This document shows, piece after piece, positions 23,354-34,612 of a DNA stretch of 64,000 nucleotides (within the stretch, counting starts at the first letter, position 1; each line of letters opens with the position of its first letter). Made by a program: the position numbers and the translations under genes. This DNA comes from Neckera pumila (lineage: Eukaryota > Streptophyta > Bryopsida > Hypnales > Neckeraceae). The DNA is taken from positions 13,098,065 to 13,162,064 of the forward strand of contig OZ018416.1 of the NCBI GenBank assembly GCA_963969595.1, read 5' to 3'. The notes below the pieces were generated by a model. The model did not search any database, was not told the DNA's origin, and saw only the letters and a list, made by a program, of their open reading frames with translations.

Positions 23354-24289
23354 TTAACCCCTAAAGGACTAATATGCATTTTTTGGTTGTATAGAATTCT
23401 GGGCAAATACGTGTAACTAGAGATTTCCATATTTTAGGCTAAAATTTTAGTAGAAGGTGGGCGCAAGGAGTATCTTTCATAAGCACTAAATTTAAATGAC
23501 ATTTGGAAATGTGAGTCAAAAGTTATAGCCTAACATGTTACTTTTTTTCGTAATTGGGCAATCTAGGCAGATAAAAAAAAGTCAATTTTTTCATAAATAA
23601 AAATTTTGAAATTGGTTTTTTAGAGATATATATACGTAAAAAGCTTTAAATCATCCCATTTTGATCAATGAGTCAAAAATTATGAAGATTTTTAGTTTGT
23701 GGGCAACTATGGATTCTCTACTCTAAAATAAACTTTGAAGTCCTTTATCTTATTCAATTTTCAATATTTCTTGAAAAAAATTCAGTCCTAGGATGTAGAT
23801 TATTTATTACAACATTGCAACCATTGGGATTATCATTTTACAATTTGGTAATTAAAGTATTGACAATTTAGTATTTTGAATCATTCTCTACTATTATCTA
23901 CTTACTATTTTTTTCCTATATATTGTACAATTCCAAATGAAGTGAAAATTTTAAGGCATGCAGCCAACTTATCTAGGGAAAAGAATCCAAAGAACTGCCA
24001 TCATTTTGGACATTTTTTCATCAAAAAGTGAGCTTGTGAAGTGCTACTGCCCTGTTTTTTGTAGGGCCAAAAAAATGGTTTCAAAGAATTTGAATGCTTA
24101 TATCTTGCAATTCACGTGGTGGAAATTTTTGAAGTTCTTACCATATGTTTTCAAATCAGCATACTACAAGATCCTATAGTTACATGTATGAAAAAAAGTT
24201 TTTTTTTTCAAAAATTGGGTGTTTGTAATAAAAATGGCAAATTTTGAGCATTTTTGGTGAGAACATAGTCATGGAACTTTAGGGGTTAA
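23354..24289 (-). mobile_element. piggyBac-like MITE copy A, 936 bp (A/B/C subfamily)
   Basis: The best preserved of its subfamily: left TTAACCCCTAAAGGACT and right GGAACTTTAGGGGTTAA, a near-perfect terminal inverted repeat with TTAA on both outer edges. The interior mirrors copies B and C. It encodes no transposase and would have depended on one in trans. Confidence 0.85.
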
Positions 24290-27200
24290 CATATTATACA
24301 TTTTTATTTTTGAAAATCATAGTTAAAGTTTAGCAATTAGAATGGACTTGTTGATTTGGTAAGAAGTATATTATTTTGTACTAGAGCTGTGTATAAGTCT
24401 ACCCCATGCAAACCTACACTATAAAATAGGGACTCCCAATTCAACTTCTTTTCAATTTTTGGCACTTGGTAAATCTTTTGGAAGGAACAGAAAGGGTAGC
24501 TAGAGAGACACTACTTCTCCCCAAACCACCATAAGTTTTGTAGAACAACAATGAGAGTTGAAGAAATTTTTGAGGCAAGCAATGGGAGTTGAAGAATCTT
24601 TTGAGTCTTCAAAGGTGATGGTTAAAAAAGGGAATCTAATAGGGTGAAAAGGTATTCTATGCTTTTAACTTTGAAAATTTATAGAATATTGTATGTATCA
24701 AAAAAGTTATGAAACAATTTGGGTAGAATTTTTTCTTGAAGAGGCTAATATTCTTTTAAAAAAATAATCATTGGTCCATCCATCTATTAGGGGAAAAATT
24801 TAGCAATTTTGGGTGCTTCTATTGTATATAAATTTCATTTTATGACTTTGAATTCAACAAATGTTTAAGAACAAATTGTATATAAATATATTGCAATGAG
24901 TCATTGGAAGGTTAGAATGTCTAGTTTTACATCTAGATTTGCTTCATTAAAAAAAAGAATTACTTTAATCTGTGTATGACTATGAACAAAAAGAAGTCAT
25001 TGGATAATGCGGAAACATTCTAATTATATGCATTTCAATCCACAATTTGTAGCAAAGTGCACCAATAGATGTGCACAAAAGTCAACATACCACGTTCTTC
25101 TATTATCTTGTGAGTTGGTGTGGGGTCTTGAACAAAAACACTCTTATTTTCTAAGTGTGAGTTGGTTTTGAAAACCTCTAAAGATTATCTATGTGCATAT
25201 AAATTCAAAAACCTCTAAACTTTGCTTTTGATAGACTATAGAATCTAATTCTAATGCCTAATTTTGAATTGATTGATGATTTTTCAAATAAGCAAAAAAC
25301 AAAATAGTAAAGTTAAACACATTCCTTACAGTTGGTTTCTACCATAATCCTGTTCTCAAACACCTGCACCATGATCCTATTGTATGCTCCTTCTTGTTCC
25401 TTTTTTGTTGGTTTTGTTAGATTTTTGTGGACTATTTAATTAGTGATTTTTATGATAAACCTTATAGATCCAATATATAATTTAATTTTCAGCCTTTTTC
25501 TCCACCTAATTTCTTCTCTCTTTGATTTTGAAAAAAAAAATTCTGTCTTTTATCCCTATCTTTGGGCCTATTTTTTAGAAATACCTTAACTCATTTTTTT
25601 TGGATTTTTCTCCCATTCTCATCTTCGATGTAAATAATTTTACTATGACTACTAGCTTAAAACAAGTACCAATTTACGCTTCCATGTACTAGATAGTATT
25701 TGACACAATATATGCTAGAATTTTTTGTATTAAAACCAAGTTTCTTTCAACCAATAGAAACTTCATTGGGACCTTCAACCTAGTTTGAATTTTGGAAAAT
25801 CAAGAGTTAACATTGAGGCTAGAATAATTTGGCGATTGGTTGGATTCATGTAAGCTAGTGTTGTAGTGACTAAACCTTAAGATACTAGCTAGTTGAATTG
25901 TCCTCTTATTGTAAATTTCAGCAATGATTGGATTCAATTTGTCCTCCTCTTGTAAAATTTTGGCAATTGGAGGTGGCTTTTGGTCCTCCTTTCTTTGTAA
26001 ACTTTGGTACATTGGTCTTCTTCCCTTTTGAGTTCTGGCAACTAACATCTGGGTGGCTTATTCTTTTCTAATTTGTGACTGTTCAGTAGTGGGGTTCCTA
26101 ATTGGTCCTCTTTTCTTTGAAATTGTGGAGATTGGACGGGCTCTAGTCCTCCTTTCCTTGAAATTGTGAATTTCGGCAATTGGATTCAACTAGCGCTCTT
26201 CTTTTAAAATTTTAGCAATTGGACGAGCTTTGGCCCTCTTCTTGGAAATTTTGGCAATTGGTTGCATTGATTTTTCACTCATGAAATTTCAGCGGATGGA
26301 TGGGCTTTGATCTTCCTTTTGCAAATTTCAGTAGTTGAATCAACCAATCTAGTCCTCCTTTCGTGAATTTTGGTAGCTAAGTTTGCACTCATATACACAA
26401 AAAGAATGGATTTCATCCATAGCAAGGCCAATCAGGGGTAGTAGAAAACAATAGAATTGCCAGGGCTTAGATGGAAGTTAGGTGGTTTGTTTGGATAGGC
26501 TAGGGGGCTAGATTTTTTAGCAAGGTATGGAATGAACTCAAATTTATGCAAAAGGGCTAGATAACTAAAATTAAAGATTTTTGAGATAGATACCCCAAAT
26601 GGGACTAGGCTTGTTGGAGAAAATACATAAAACTTGGAAATGGAAGCTTGCTAAGAGAGAGTGAGTACAAACTAAGAGGATACTTTAGTGGGAGATAATA
26701 CTAAGAGAGAGGCTTGTGTAGAAAAAAACCCTAGAATGGGGCATTGTTAGTCACACTATTCTTTGTATGTTTAAAGCTTTGCTGCTTGTGAGCGTTTTTT
26801 TGAAACAAACTAACAAAAAATGGCTACAACAACATAAAAATGTCACATACAAAGCCAAAGTTGTGCTAGTAGTTAAAAAATATAAAACACATAAAAAAAT
26901 ATAAGAAAGCTTTGACAAGGACTACAATTTTGCATGTTTTGATTGTAGGAAGAATTATCAAGAATTTGGGATTTCTATACAAGGAGCTCATGCAAAATTA
27001 ACGAGATGGCTCAATAAATGGCAAGAGCCCAAACATTAGTAGATTCAAACCATAAAACATTAAAGTTAAAAGAAAGTGGCAAGGTTTGAGGAGACCTCCA
27101 TGTCCTTCAAAGAATGCACTCAAAACCACTACAAAATACTTGAAAAACAATACATTGACATTAATTTGGTTATTTTGGCCAAAACTTTAAATAAATCAAA

Positions 27201-29529
27201 AGACAAGGTACAATGTAAAAGTGGAGGTTTAAAGAGAAAAGGTGATGGCCTTTTATACTCTACCTCAAGGCTTCACCCCTTCATTTAGTCCAAAGAATAT
27301 TAGCATCTAACCGCGAACTATCAATAATAGATTAATAGTCAAATTTATTGTTGGACTAAACTCTAATTTTTGGAAAAAAGCTCCACATGCTAAACAAATT
27401 GCTTTATTGACTTCAAAAGGCACAGGTTAGCCAAGGACCTCCTTCTTCCTTTTCTAAGATCCCTTGGACTTGTAAAGTCAGTGAATTGTCAAAATAAAGA
27501 GTTGTAAAATCCCATATGAAGGACTTATATACTTTTCAAGGATCTTGACTTATTTGAGGTGTTCAAGGAGATTATTGGAGTAAAAGTCTCCTCCTTGGCT
27601 ACATTCAAATGTCATATATTCTTGTGGCTTTTATTAACACCTCAAATTTGTGAAAATTTGTCAAAAATAGTTGACATTGTCCATTCGGGTTCTTGACAAT
27701 GTCAAAATGCTTTTAAACTTATTAGAAAGCTTGACTACTACTAAAAATTCTACTGTAATTTTAATTAGAATTTGATTGCATCTTTGATCATTTCTAAAAT
27801 TTTACTAGAGTAGGATATAGCAGTTGACCTCCTAAAAACTAATTTATGCAATCTAGATAAATCTGAAATTCTATATGAGACCTCTAGAAGGAACTATACA
27901 CTAAATATAGGCTCATATTTTTACTTTTCACAAGAATGTTTTTTTTTTTCTCCCTCTGTTACTGAAAAAGACTTGTGTTTCTTTTGTGTTTTACAAAGAA
28001 AACACGGGTCTTTTTAAGAAATAGAGGTACTATTACTTTCTATTGTAATAGGTGGACCCAAAACTTTTTGACTAGTGTGGAATCTTAAAAATTCGATTAC
28101 GTCATTATACATGCGGTTGGGCTCTTGGCATATTGTATTAAAGAAATATATATTTTTTTTTTCTAGGAGTTTTTTTTAAAAATTGTATTTTTTTTTTTAA
28201 ATTGAAAAAATGAGTTCAAATGCACAGTTTGAAGTGGCATCCAAAACAATCACATGGTACATGATTTTTAATTTTTAATTTTTTTTTCCTAGTTTTTATT
28301 TTGTATTTGCACATCTAGGCAGCAAGAAAACGACCTTCTAAAGAGACCAGATGTTCTCTAATGAAAATCTTTCAACAACAAAAATTGATGCTTTAAAAAA
28401 CGGCATTACAATAGAGAATGATTGTAGGCTTATCCGTTCTCTTTTTGAAATCGTTGTTGTGATGTAGGTCATCTACTAGTTGAAGTTGGCATCTTCTTAT
28501 AAAAAAAGTGTGTGTAATATTAGGAGGTCTTATTGGTCATTGATAGATGACGGTTGATTAATAATTGATGTTAGAATTGAAAAACTGCTAGGTTAGTCAG
28601 CGGCTAGCCTTCTAGGATTTAGTTTGGCTACTTAGAGGTAAGGATTGGTCCTTTATCTTTTTTTTTGCTCTTGGTGAAAATGAAGTGTAGGATGCACTTA
28701 GGATGCTAACTTATAAATTTGTGGGTGTTTTATTATTGAAGGAAGCATTGATGTGAGAAGATTTAGGTTTGTATTTGGATCAAGTGTTGAATCAAAACAA
28801 TGCTTTGGATCTAAGTTTTTGTCAAGATAATCTATTATGGTACCAAAATTCAAATCAAAACCTCTTATTGAAATAGAAATATGAGGCATCAAAGAGGAGA
28901 TGCTTGGAATTTAAGGCAGCTAATAAAGGGTGTATTTAATAAGAGTGTATTTGAGAGCTTCAATATAATCAAGTATTAATAATATACTTGTAAAACTTGG
29001 AAGGAAAATTTATTAATTGTATCATTTACTATTTTGTATTCAAATTTTAGCTACAATGAACTTGGGACCTATAAGTTATGCACAATATATAATCAGGGTA
29101 TTGAGGTTGTGACTAGACTAAAAGTCAATAGTGAAAAAAAATTCACCAAACTTTAACAATATCTTCAACCGGAATGAAATTTTATATGTAAATATTTCAG
29201 TAATAGATCTATATTGTGACAAAACTCTAAATTGTTTGGAGAGATTGTCCATAAATTAAGCTAGGTAAAAGCCAACTATACCAGTTTAAGATATCTTGGA
29301 AAGAGACAAAAAATTAGTAGTGGAAAAAATATCTACTAAAAGTGGATAGTATTTTTAGATCGGGATGATATTTCATATGCGAGTAGTTGGCAAATTGTTA
29401 TTTATAGAAAAAAAAAATTAAACCATTTGAAGTTACTTTTTATGAATTATGTTATACTAGATTTTAGGTTATTTTAGGAATTATAGAATTGAATTTAGGA
29501 TAATATAAGAATTTAAGGATGTAAAGAGA
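24290..29529. other. Gene-free AT-rich stretch with one minisatellite
   Basis: No domain is recognisable in any frame. A TATAAAATA box near 24421 stands alone. A degenerate minisatellite fills 25905-26390. Long homopolymer T and A runs lie near 27940-28280. Two diverged ~187-bp copies (GAATGAAATTTTATATG near 29175 and GGATGATATTTCATATG near 29362) form a weak direct repeat. Confidence 0.4.
25905..26390 (+). repeat. Degenerate minisatellite, units about 45-60 bp
   Basis: Variants of GGCAATTGGA followed by GGCTTTGGTCCTCCTTTCTT and AAATTTTGGCAATTGG recur roughly ten times with changes in length and sequence. Examples stand near 25915, 25965, 26100, 26150, 26215 and 26310. The units keep no common reading frame. 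Confidence 0.7.
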
Positions 29530-30429
29530 TTAACCCCTAAAGGATTTTGATGGTTTTCACCAAAAATTGCTCCAAAATTGCCAATTCTAATATAAGTACC
29601 AATTTTTAGAAAGAGAAAACATTTTTTGGACACATACAACCATAGGACCTTGTAGTAAACTAGCTCAAGATGTTGTAGAAAAAATTTCAAAAATTTCCAC
29701 CTTGTGGATTGCAAGATTATAGCATTTGAATTGACAAAAATCCTTTTTTTGTCCCTGCGAAAATCCGGGCAGCTGCACTTGATAAGGTCACATTTGTATG
29801 AAAAAATGTCCAAAATGGTGGTTACTCTTTAAGTTCATTATTTAAGGCAAGTTGACTATACGCTTGAAAAATTTCAGATCATTTGGAATTGTAAAACATA
29901 TAGGAAAAAGTAGTAAGTGGAAAGAAGTAGAGAATGATTCAAAATACTAAATTGTTAACCATTTATTTAAGGAACTGAAAAATGCCAATCCCAGTGGTTG
30001 TAATGTTGTAATAAACAATATACACCTAATGGTTTTATTTCTTTTCAAAAATATTGAAAATTGAGTTAAATAAAAGACTTCAAAGTTTATTTTACAATAG
30101 AGATTTCATAACTACTCCATAAACTACCCTAAACTAAGAATCTTCATAACTTTTGACTCATTAATCAAAATTTAATGATTCAAAGCTTCATAGATTTAAA
30201 GAAGTTTTTTGGGCTGCCCAAGCTGCTCGCTGAATGTTGAAAATTACATATCATGCAATAACTTTCTAACCGTATAGTCAAAAGTTATGATAATTGTTGG
30301 GCCTTAAAGCTACTCCTTAGGAAAATGTTGTATTAAATTTTCAAAGATAAAAAAAGAAACTCCATTTGTAGTGAGCTATCCAAAATTGCTATGTTGCCAA
30401 AAAACACAGTTTGGTCCTTTAGGGGTTAA
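29530..30429 (+). mobile_element. piggyBac-like MITE copy C, 900 bp (A/B/C subfamily)
   Basis: Left TTAACCCCTAAAGGATTTTG and right TTTGGTCCTTTAGGGGTTAA: both TIRs and both TTAA sites are intact. The left half shares long blocks with copy B (CGGGCAGCTGCACTT; CAATCCCAGTGGTTGTAATG). The right ~250 bp differ from copies A and B, so subfamily members have exchanged or replaced their second half. Non-coding. Confidence 0.85.
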
Positions 30430-30976
30430 ATTCAAAGCATTTCTTTAACAAAGCTCTATGCTATTCTGAACCTAATTGCACAACATTGTAACACTATGAG
30501 AGTTTGAAATTTTGCTTTAATCCAATTGTAATATACTTGCTCAGTTATTCAGGCCTTTCTTTTTTATGAACCAATGAATATCAAAATGGAATTATTGTTA
30601 CTTGCATCAGCCTAATGAATATATTGCTTGTTGTTTAAATTGATGATGAATGGTAGTCAAATAAGGATCACGTGTCATAGACACAAAAACTAAAGAACAA
30701 GGAAATACAATAATACACAAGAATAGTTTTTACAAAACATATTGCACTAGATTGATAGCTAAACAAGATACAAGGTAAGGAAACATTGACGAAGTGCTCA
30801 AAAACTAGTTTTGGCAAGACTAAAGAGTCTTGTCTTGTTTCCTATTATTCTAATAGTTGGAGTCCTTGGGAAACTCTTAGAAGACTATAAGAATTTCTAG
30901 AATATTATGGAAGCATTTACAATATACTAGAGGACTACCAAGATATTTAGAAGATCTTTGAATATCCGTGACATCA
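30430..30976 (-). mobile_element. Possible LTR fragment with adjacent polypurine tract
   Basis: On the minus strand AGAAGGAAAGA (30977-30987) is followed directly by TGATGTCACGGATATTC, the arrangement of a polypurine tract and a 3' LTR start in Ty3/gypsy elements. The far edge of the LTR is not defined; it may stop at the neighbouring MITE. No second LTR or coding region was seen next to it, so this is a weak call. Confidence 0.35.
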
Positions 30977-30989
30977 TCTTTCCTTCTAG

Positions 30990-31599
30990 CAACAAGTCCC
31001 AAGAGAAGCACAAGTGACCCTTGTTTACAAGAAATCAAAGATACAACATATATCTTCTTCAACATAGACTATCCATTGGCCTTTTGACAAAGAATGAACA
31101 AGGTCATTTAGCCATTGATTGTGACTATGTCTTCTTTTAACATGACAAAACCTAAAGTATTGCTCAATAATGGGGCCTTCAAAACATCCTTGGAAGGTAA
31201 TATTTAGGCCATTGGATTTAAGACTTTCAACTTGCAAGAAAATCACTAAAGCTCAAGCATCAAATCAAAGATTACCATACCATGGTTGATGACTACAATT
31301 TTTTTCATTGTCCCAAAAAACCCACCTTTGTCTTAAAATTGTGGTAATAAAGGATTTGAAGGTTATAATGGTTGGTTTGATAATTGTGACATAGAAATCT
31401 CAAGCTCAAGGATGGTGTTCAAAATCTAAAAGATCCTTAAAAACCTTCCAATTAAATATATTAGAATTTGCACAAATAAACTATTAAGAAAATAATTAAG
31501 TGCTAGATAGACAAAGATGTGGTATTAGAAAATGATTGTTGTATTGTCTTGATGTAGTGCGGTATTTGGAAGCTTTTTCCTCTCTTTATATACACTCAA
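30990..31599. other. AT-rich spacer, no gene seen
   Basis: Short frames only; if the LTR call to the left is right, this could be the eroded 3' end of the retroelement body, but no integrase or other domain is visible. Confidence 0.3.
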
Positions 31600-32380
31600 G
31601 TACAACAATCTTACAAATTTTCCAAGTCAGTTTTCACTAGAAAGCTCATCAACTTCAAGAAGCTCTAGCATGCTTAAAAATGATCTGATTTTGAAACCAC
31701 AAATTGCGTTGGAATTGAAAGGAAGTACACTTCAACTTCATAACAAGTGATAAATGAATAATTGAAAATCATACAACAATTTGGATTCCTTTATACACTA
31801 TCTACCATTTCATAGAGATTCTTTGGAAGATAATAAAAGTTTTTTTGCATTTGGGTGAAGAAGAAGAAAGAAATTCCATTGAATACAAGTTGCGATTTTC
31901 ACAAATGTTGGCAACATTAGATAGTACATAATGCATTAGAGGGGATTTGGAGGTCTTGGAGGGTTGCAAGTTCCTCTGCATTCACAGACTGTGGGAACGC
32001 AGCTGCAGCAGCTGCCTAGCATGGCACATTGATTGCTATGTCATTTTTGAATTTGTTTTTTGTTTTTTTTGCTTAAAATGATATTTTGGTATATTTTATT
32101 TTATTTTATCTTTTTGAAAAAAAAATTCTGACATGCCCCTACTGCCATTAGATGAGATTCAGGGGTCTTGGAGGGCTCTGAGTTCTCCTGTTGTCTGCTG
32201 CATTCCCAGACTGCGGGAACACAACAGCAGCTAGTTGACGTGGCACAATGACTGCCACGTCATTTTTTGAAAAAAAAAAAAAAAATTTTTTTTGCTCAAA
32301 ATGATATTTTAGTAAATTTTTTTCTTTTTTTCTTTTTTCTTTTTTAAGATTCCATATCCAAGTATTAGAATCTTGACTAG

Positions 32381-32727
32381 GAGAATGCCCACATATTACT
32401 ATTTGATGTCTCAAAAGATGTAATAGGGATGTTAGTTATAAACGCTGATTTTTTAGATATAAATATAGTCTATTTTTATATGGTTATGAAAATATCCACC
32501 TATGATTATTTGTTGTCTCAAAAAATGTAATAATGAAACCATTTATAGATGTTGATTTTCTATATTTGGCTTTCTAGATATGATCCTAAGTGCAGTCATA
32601 CATGACTAAGAAAATGCCCACTTATGACTATTTGTTCTAACAAAAATGTAATAGTCAAGCCATTTATGGATGTTGATTTTCATCACTTGAGGTTCAAAAT
32701 ATGATGTTAGTTCATACTCACATGCCT
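32381..32727 (+). repeat. Three ~117-bp tandem units
   Basis: AATGCCCACATATTACTATTTG near 32385 and its variants recur near 32494 and 32613, each followed by AATGTAATA and GTTGATTTT. The array lies just inside the left arm of the long-inverted-repeat element. Confidence 0.8.
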
Positions 32728-33592
32728 AATTTAGTGCATCTGTGATAGACTTAAGCCTTACAGCTTTGCAAACGTATTTTCGCAATTAATAGGCTGCCTT
32801 ACAATTCGTTCCTGCTTGTATGAGTTACTGAAGTAAACTTAAAACTCAAGCATCCAGAAGCATAAATCTGAAAAAGTAAACAACATGCTTGGATGATCTG
32901 GTATCTCTTAAGATTCCTCGATTCAATAAGCCACATGTGAGCAAAAGATCCAATTCAAAGTTATGTCTCCACATGGGTTGGTCAAACTGACCTGGTTTTC
33001 AACCAAGTATGATTGAGCACTGAGCACAGTTACAGGAACTTGATTTCACGCTAATGGGATGCGGTGATGGCCACAAAAGGCTGAGCACCCTCCAACTTGG
33101 ATTACTGTGCTGATTTTTCATTAGTTGTCTACTAGTTTCATGCTTATTGATTTGCTGAGCACTACTTCGAGACTGTGCTGTGAAACTCTGGAACTAAAGC
33201 AAAGGCTGTGGCTTGTTTGTGAACACTTGGAGGAATTATGTCTCAGTCATCGCAGCGTACTTCTAACAACCAGGTTCAGATGATTTGCATTGTGGAATAT
33301 GTAGAATGTGATATTTGCTTTGCTCATTGATATTGTAACTTGTGAAAACTATAACACGTGATGTGGCCTGTAGACACCCGTTGCACCTCACTAACTTGAC
33401 ATTTGTTTGTTTTGGTTGCTGGGATGGGCACAGATGAGGGCCACATCCTCTCGGAGCAATTCAATGATTTAGCAAATCACTACTTCCACACAGTTATGAG
33501 AAGTTGTAGTACTATATACTTTGGATGTTTGACAAACTTTTTGAATATTGGAACTAATACATATGGATGCATTGTTAATCCTTATGGTTTGG

Positions 33593-33835
33593 AAAAACAT
33601 TGTGATATTTTAGAACCTAGATCTATATGTCACTTGTATAGAGAAAAATAGGGTCTGATTTTTTAGAACCAAGCTCTATGGAAAAATATTGAGATATTTT
33701 AGAACCTAGTTCTATATGTCACTTATCTCAAGGAAAAAAATAGGGTGTGATTTTAGAACATAGATCTATGTGTCACTTGTCACAAGGAAAAAAACGAGGT
33801 GTGATTTTTGAACCAAGCTCTAATGCTTCATGTTT
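33593..33835 (+). repeat. Minisatellite with a TTTTAGAACCTAGATCTAT core
   Basis: The core recurs about five times between 33606 and 33820 with variants ending ATGTCACTTGT and GGGTGTGA. Spacing varies between about 35 and 58 bp because some units are truncated. It lies inside the long-inverted-repeat element. Confidence 0.75.
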
Positions 33836-34612
33836 CAAAGTTGTGTATAAGTAAACCATGATTTTGACAAAACTGATAACTTTGAGAAAAATATAGGCTT
33901 ATGAGATTGCTACATGAAACTTGTTATGCATTGCTCCTTCTCACAGGAAACAAACACAGTAGCTCTGATTAATGAGCTAGAAAAAGGTAGCAATAAGTAA
34001 GGTCTTTTCAAGAAAGTTCTTTAGTCTAAATTATAATTTGTATGACATGAAACTGACTGCAGTGATAGACATGATACTCTAGGATTAAAGATAAGTAGAA
34101 TATTGCCCTGACTCAAGTAGGGATGTTCTAGAAACACGCATTTTTTTAAAACAAAACTCTGACCCCCTTGTACCAGCGTTCACTGAATCTGGACAGATCA
34201 GGGAACAGGCCTGAAACGGCCCTCCAAGACCCCTGAATATCATCTAATGCGTTCACAGAATCTGGCCAGATTGGAGAATGGACCTGAAATTGCTTTCCAA
34301 GGCCCCCGAATCCCTTCTATTGGTATAGAAACATCAAACTTTTTGTATGATTTTCAATTACATATGTGTATTTGCAATGATGATAAAGTAGACTTGAGTG
34401 TGATTCCAACGCAATTTATGATTCAAAATTTCGTTCATTTTTGAGCATAACCGGCCTCTCAAAGTTCACCAAATCTCAGCATGCTACAACAATTTGTAAG
34501 ATTGTTGTACCCGACTGTACAATTCTGGATATCAATGTTAGGGCTTTAGGAAGAAGGCATTGTTGAATAGATGTGACTTATTAGGATAAAGTTGATGAAA
34601 GTTTTGGATCTT

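Larger units (their letters stand above)
31600..34510. mobile_element. Long-inverted-repeat element, 2.9 kb, with duplicated inner ends
   Basis: The left arm begins TACAACAATCTTACAAATT at 31601 and the right arm ends with its complement at 34509. Complementarity continues inward through AGCATGCT, AAATTGCGTTGGAAT and ATTGAAAATCATACAA. Inside each arm lie two tandem copies of a second terminus (CATTAG..GGGGTCTTGGAGGGC): 31934 and 32146 on the left, complement near 34249 and 34322 on the right. The centre holds two tandem arrays and a GC-richer part with short exon-like pieces (ATG at 33238 with a donor at CAACCAG/GT; an open stretch 33434-33651 after an AG). No transposase is visible. Confidence 0.65.

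Noticed and set aside
24415..24440. TATAAAATA as a promoter
   Set aside because: A single AT-rich match in AT-rich DNA with no coding region downstream.
24415..24640. Retroelement LTR at the TATA-like box and duplicated GAGAGTTGAAGAA
   Set aside because: No polypurine tract, primer-binding site or second copy could be found.
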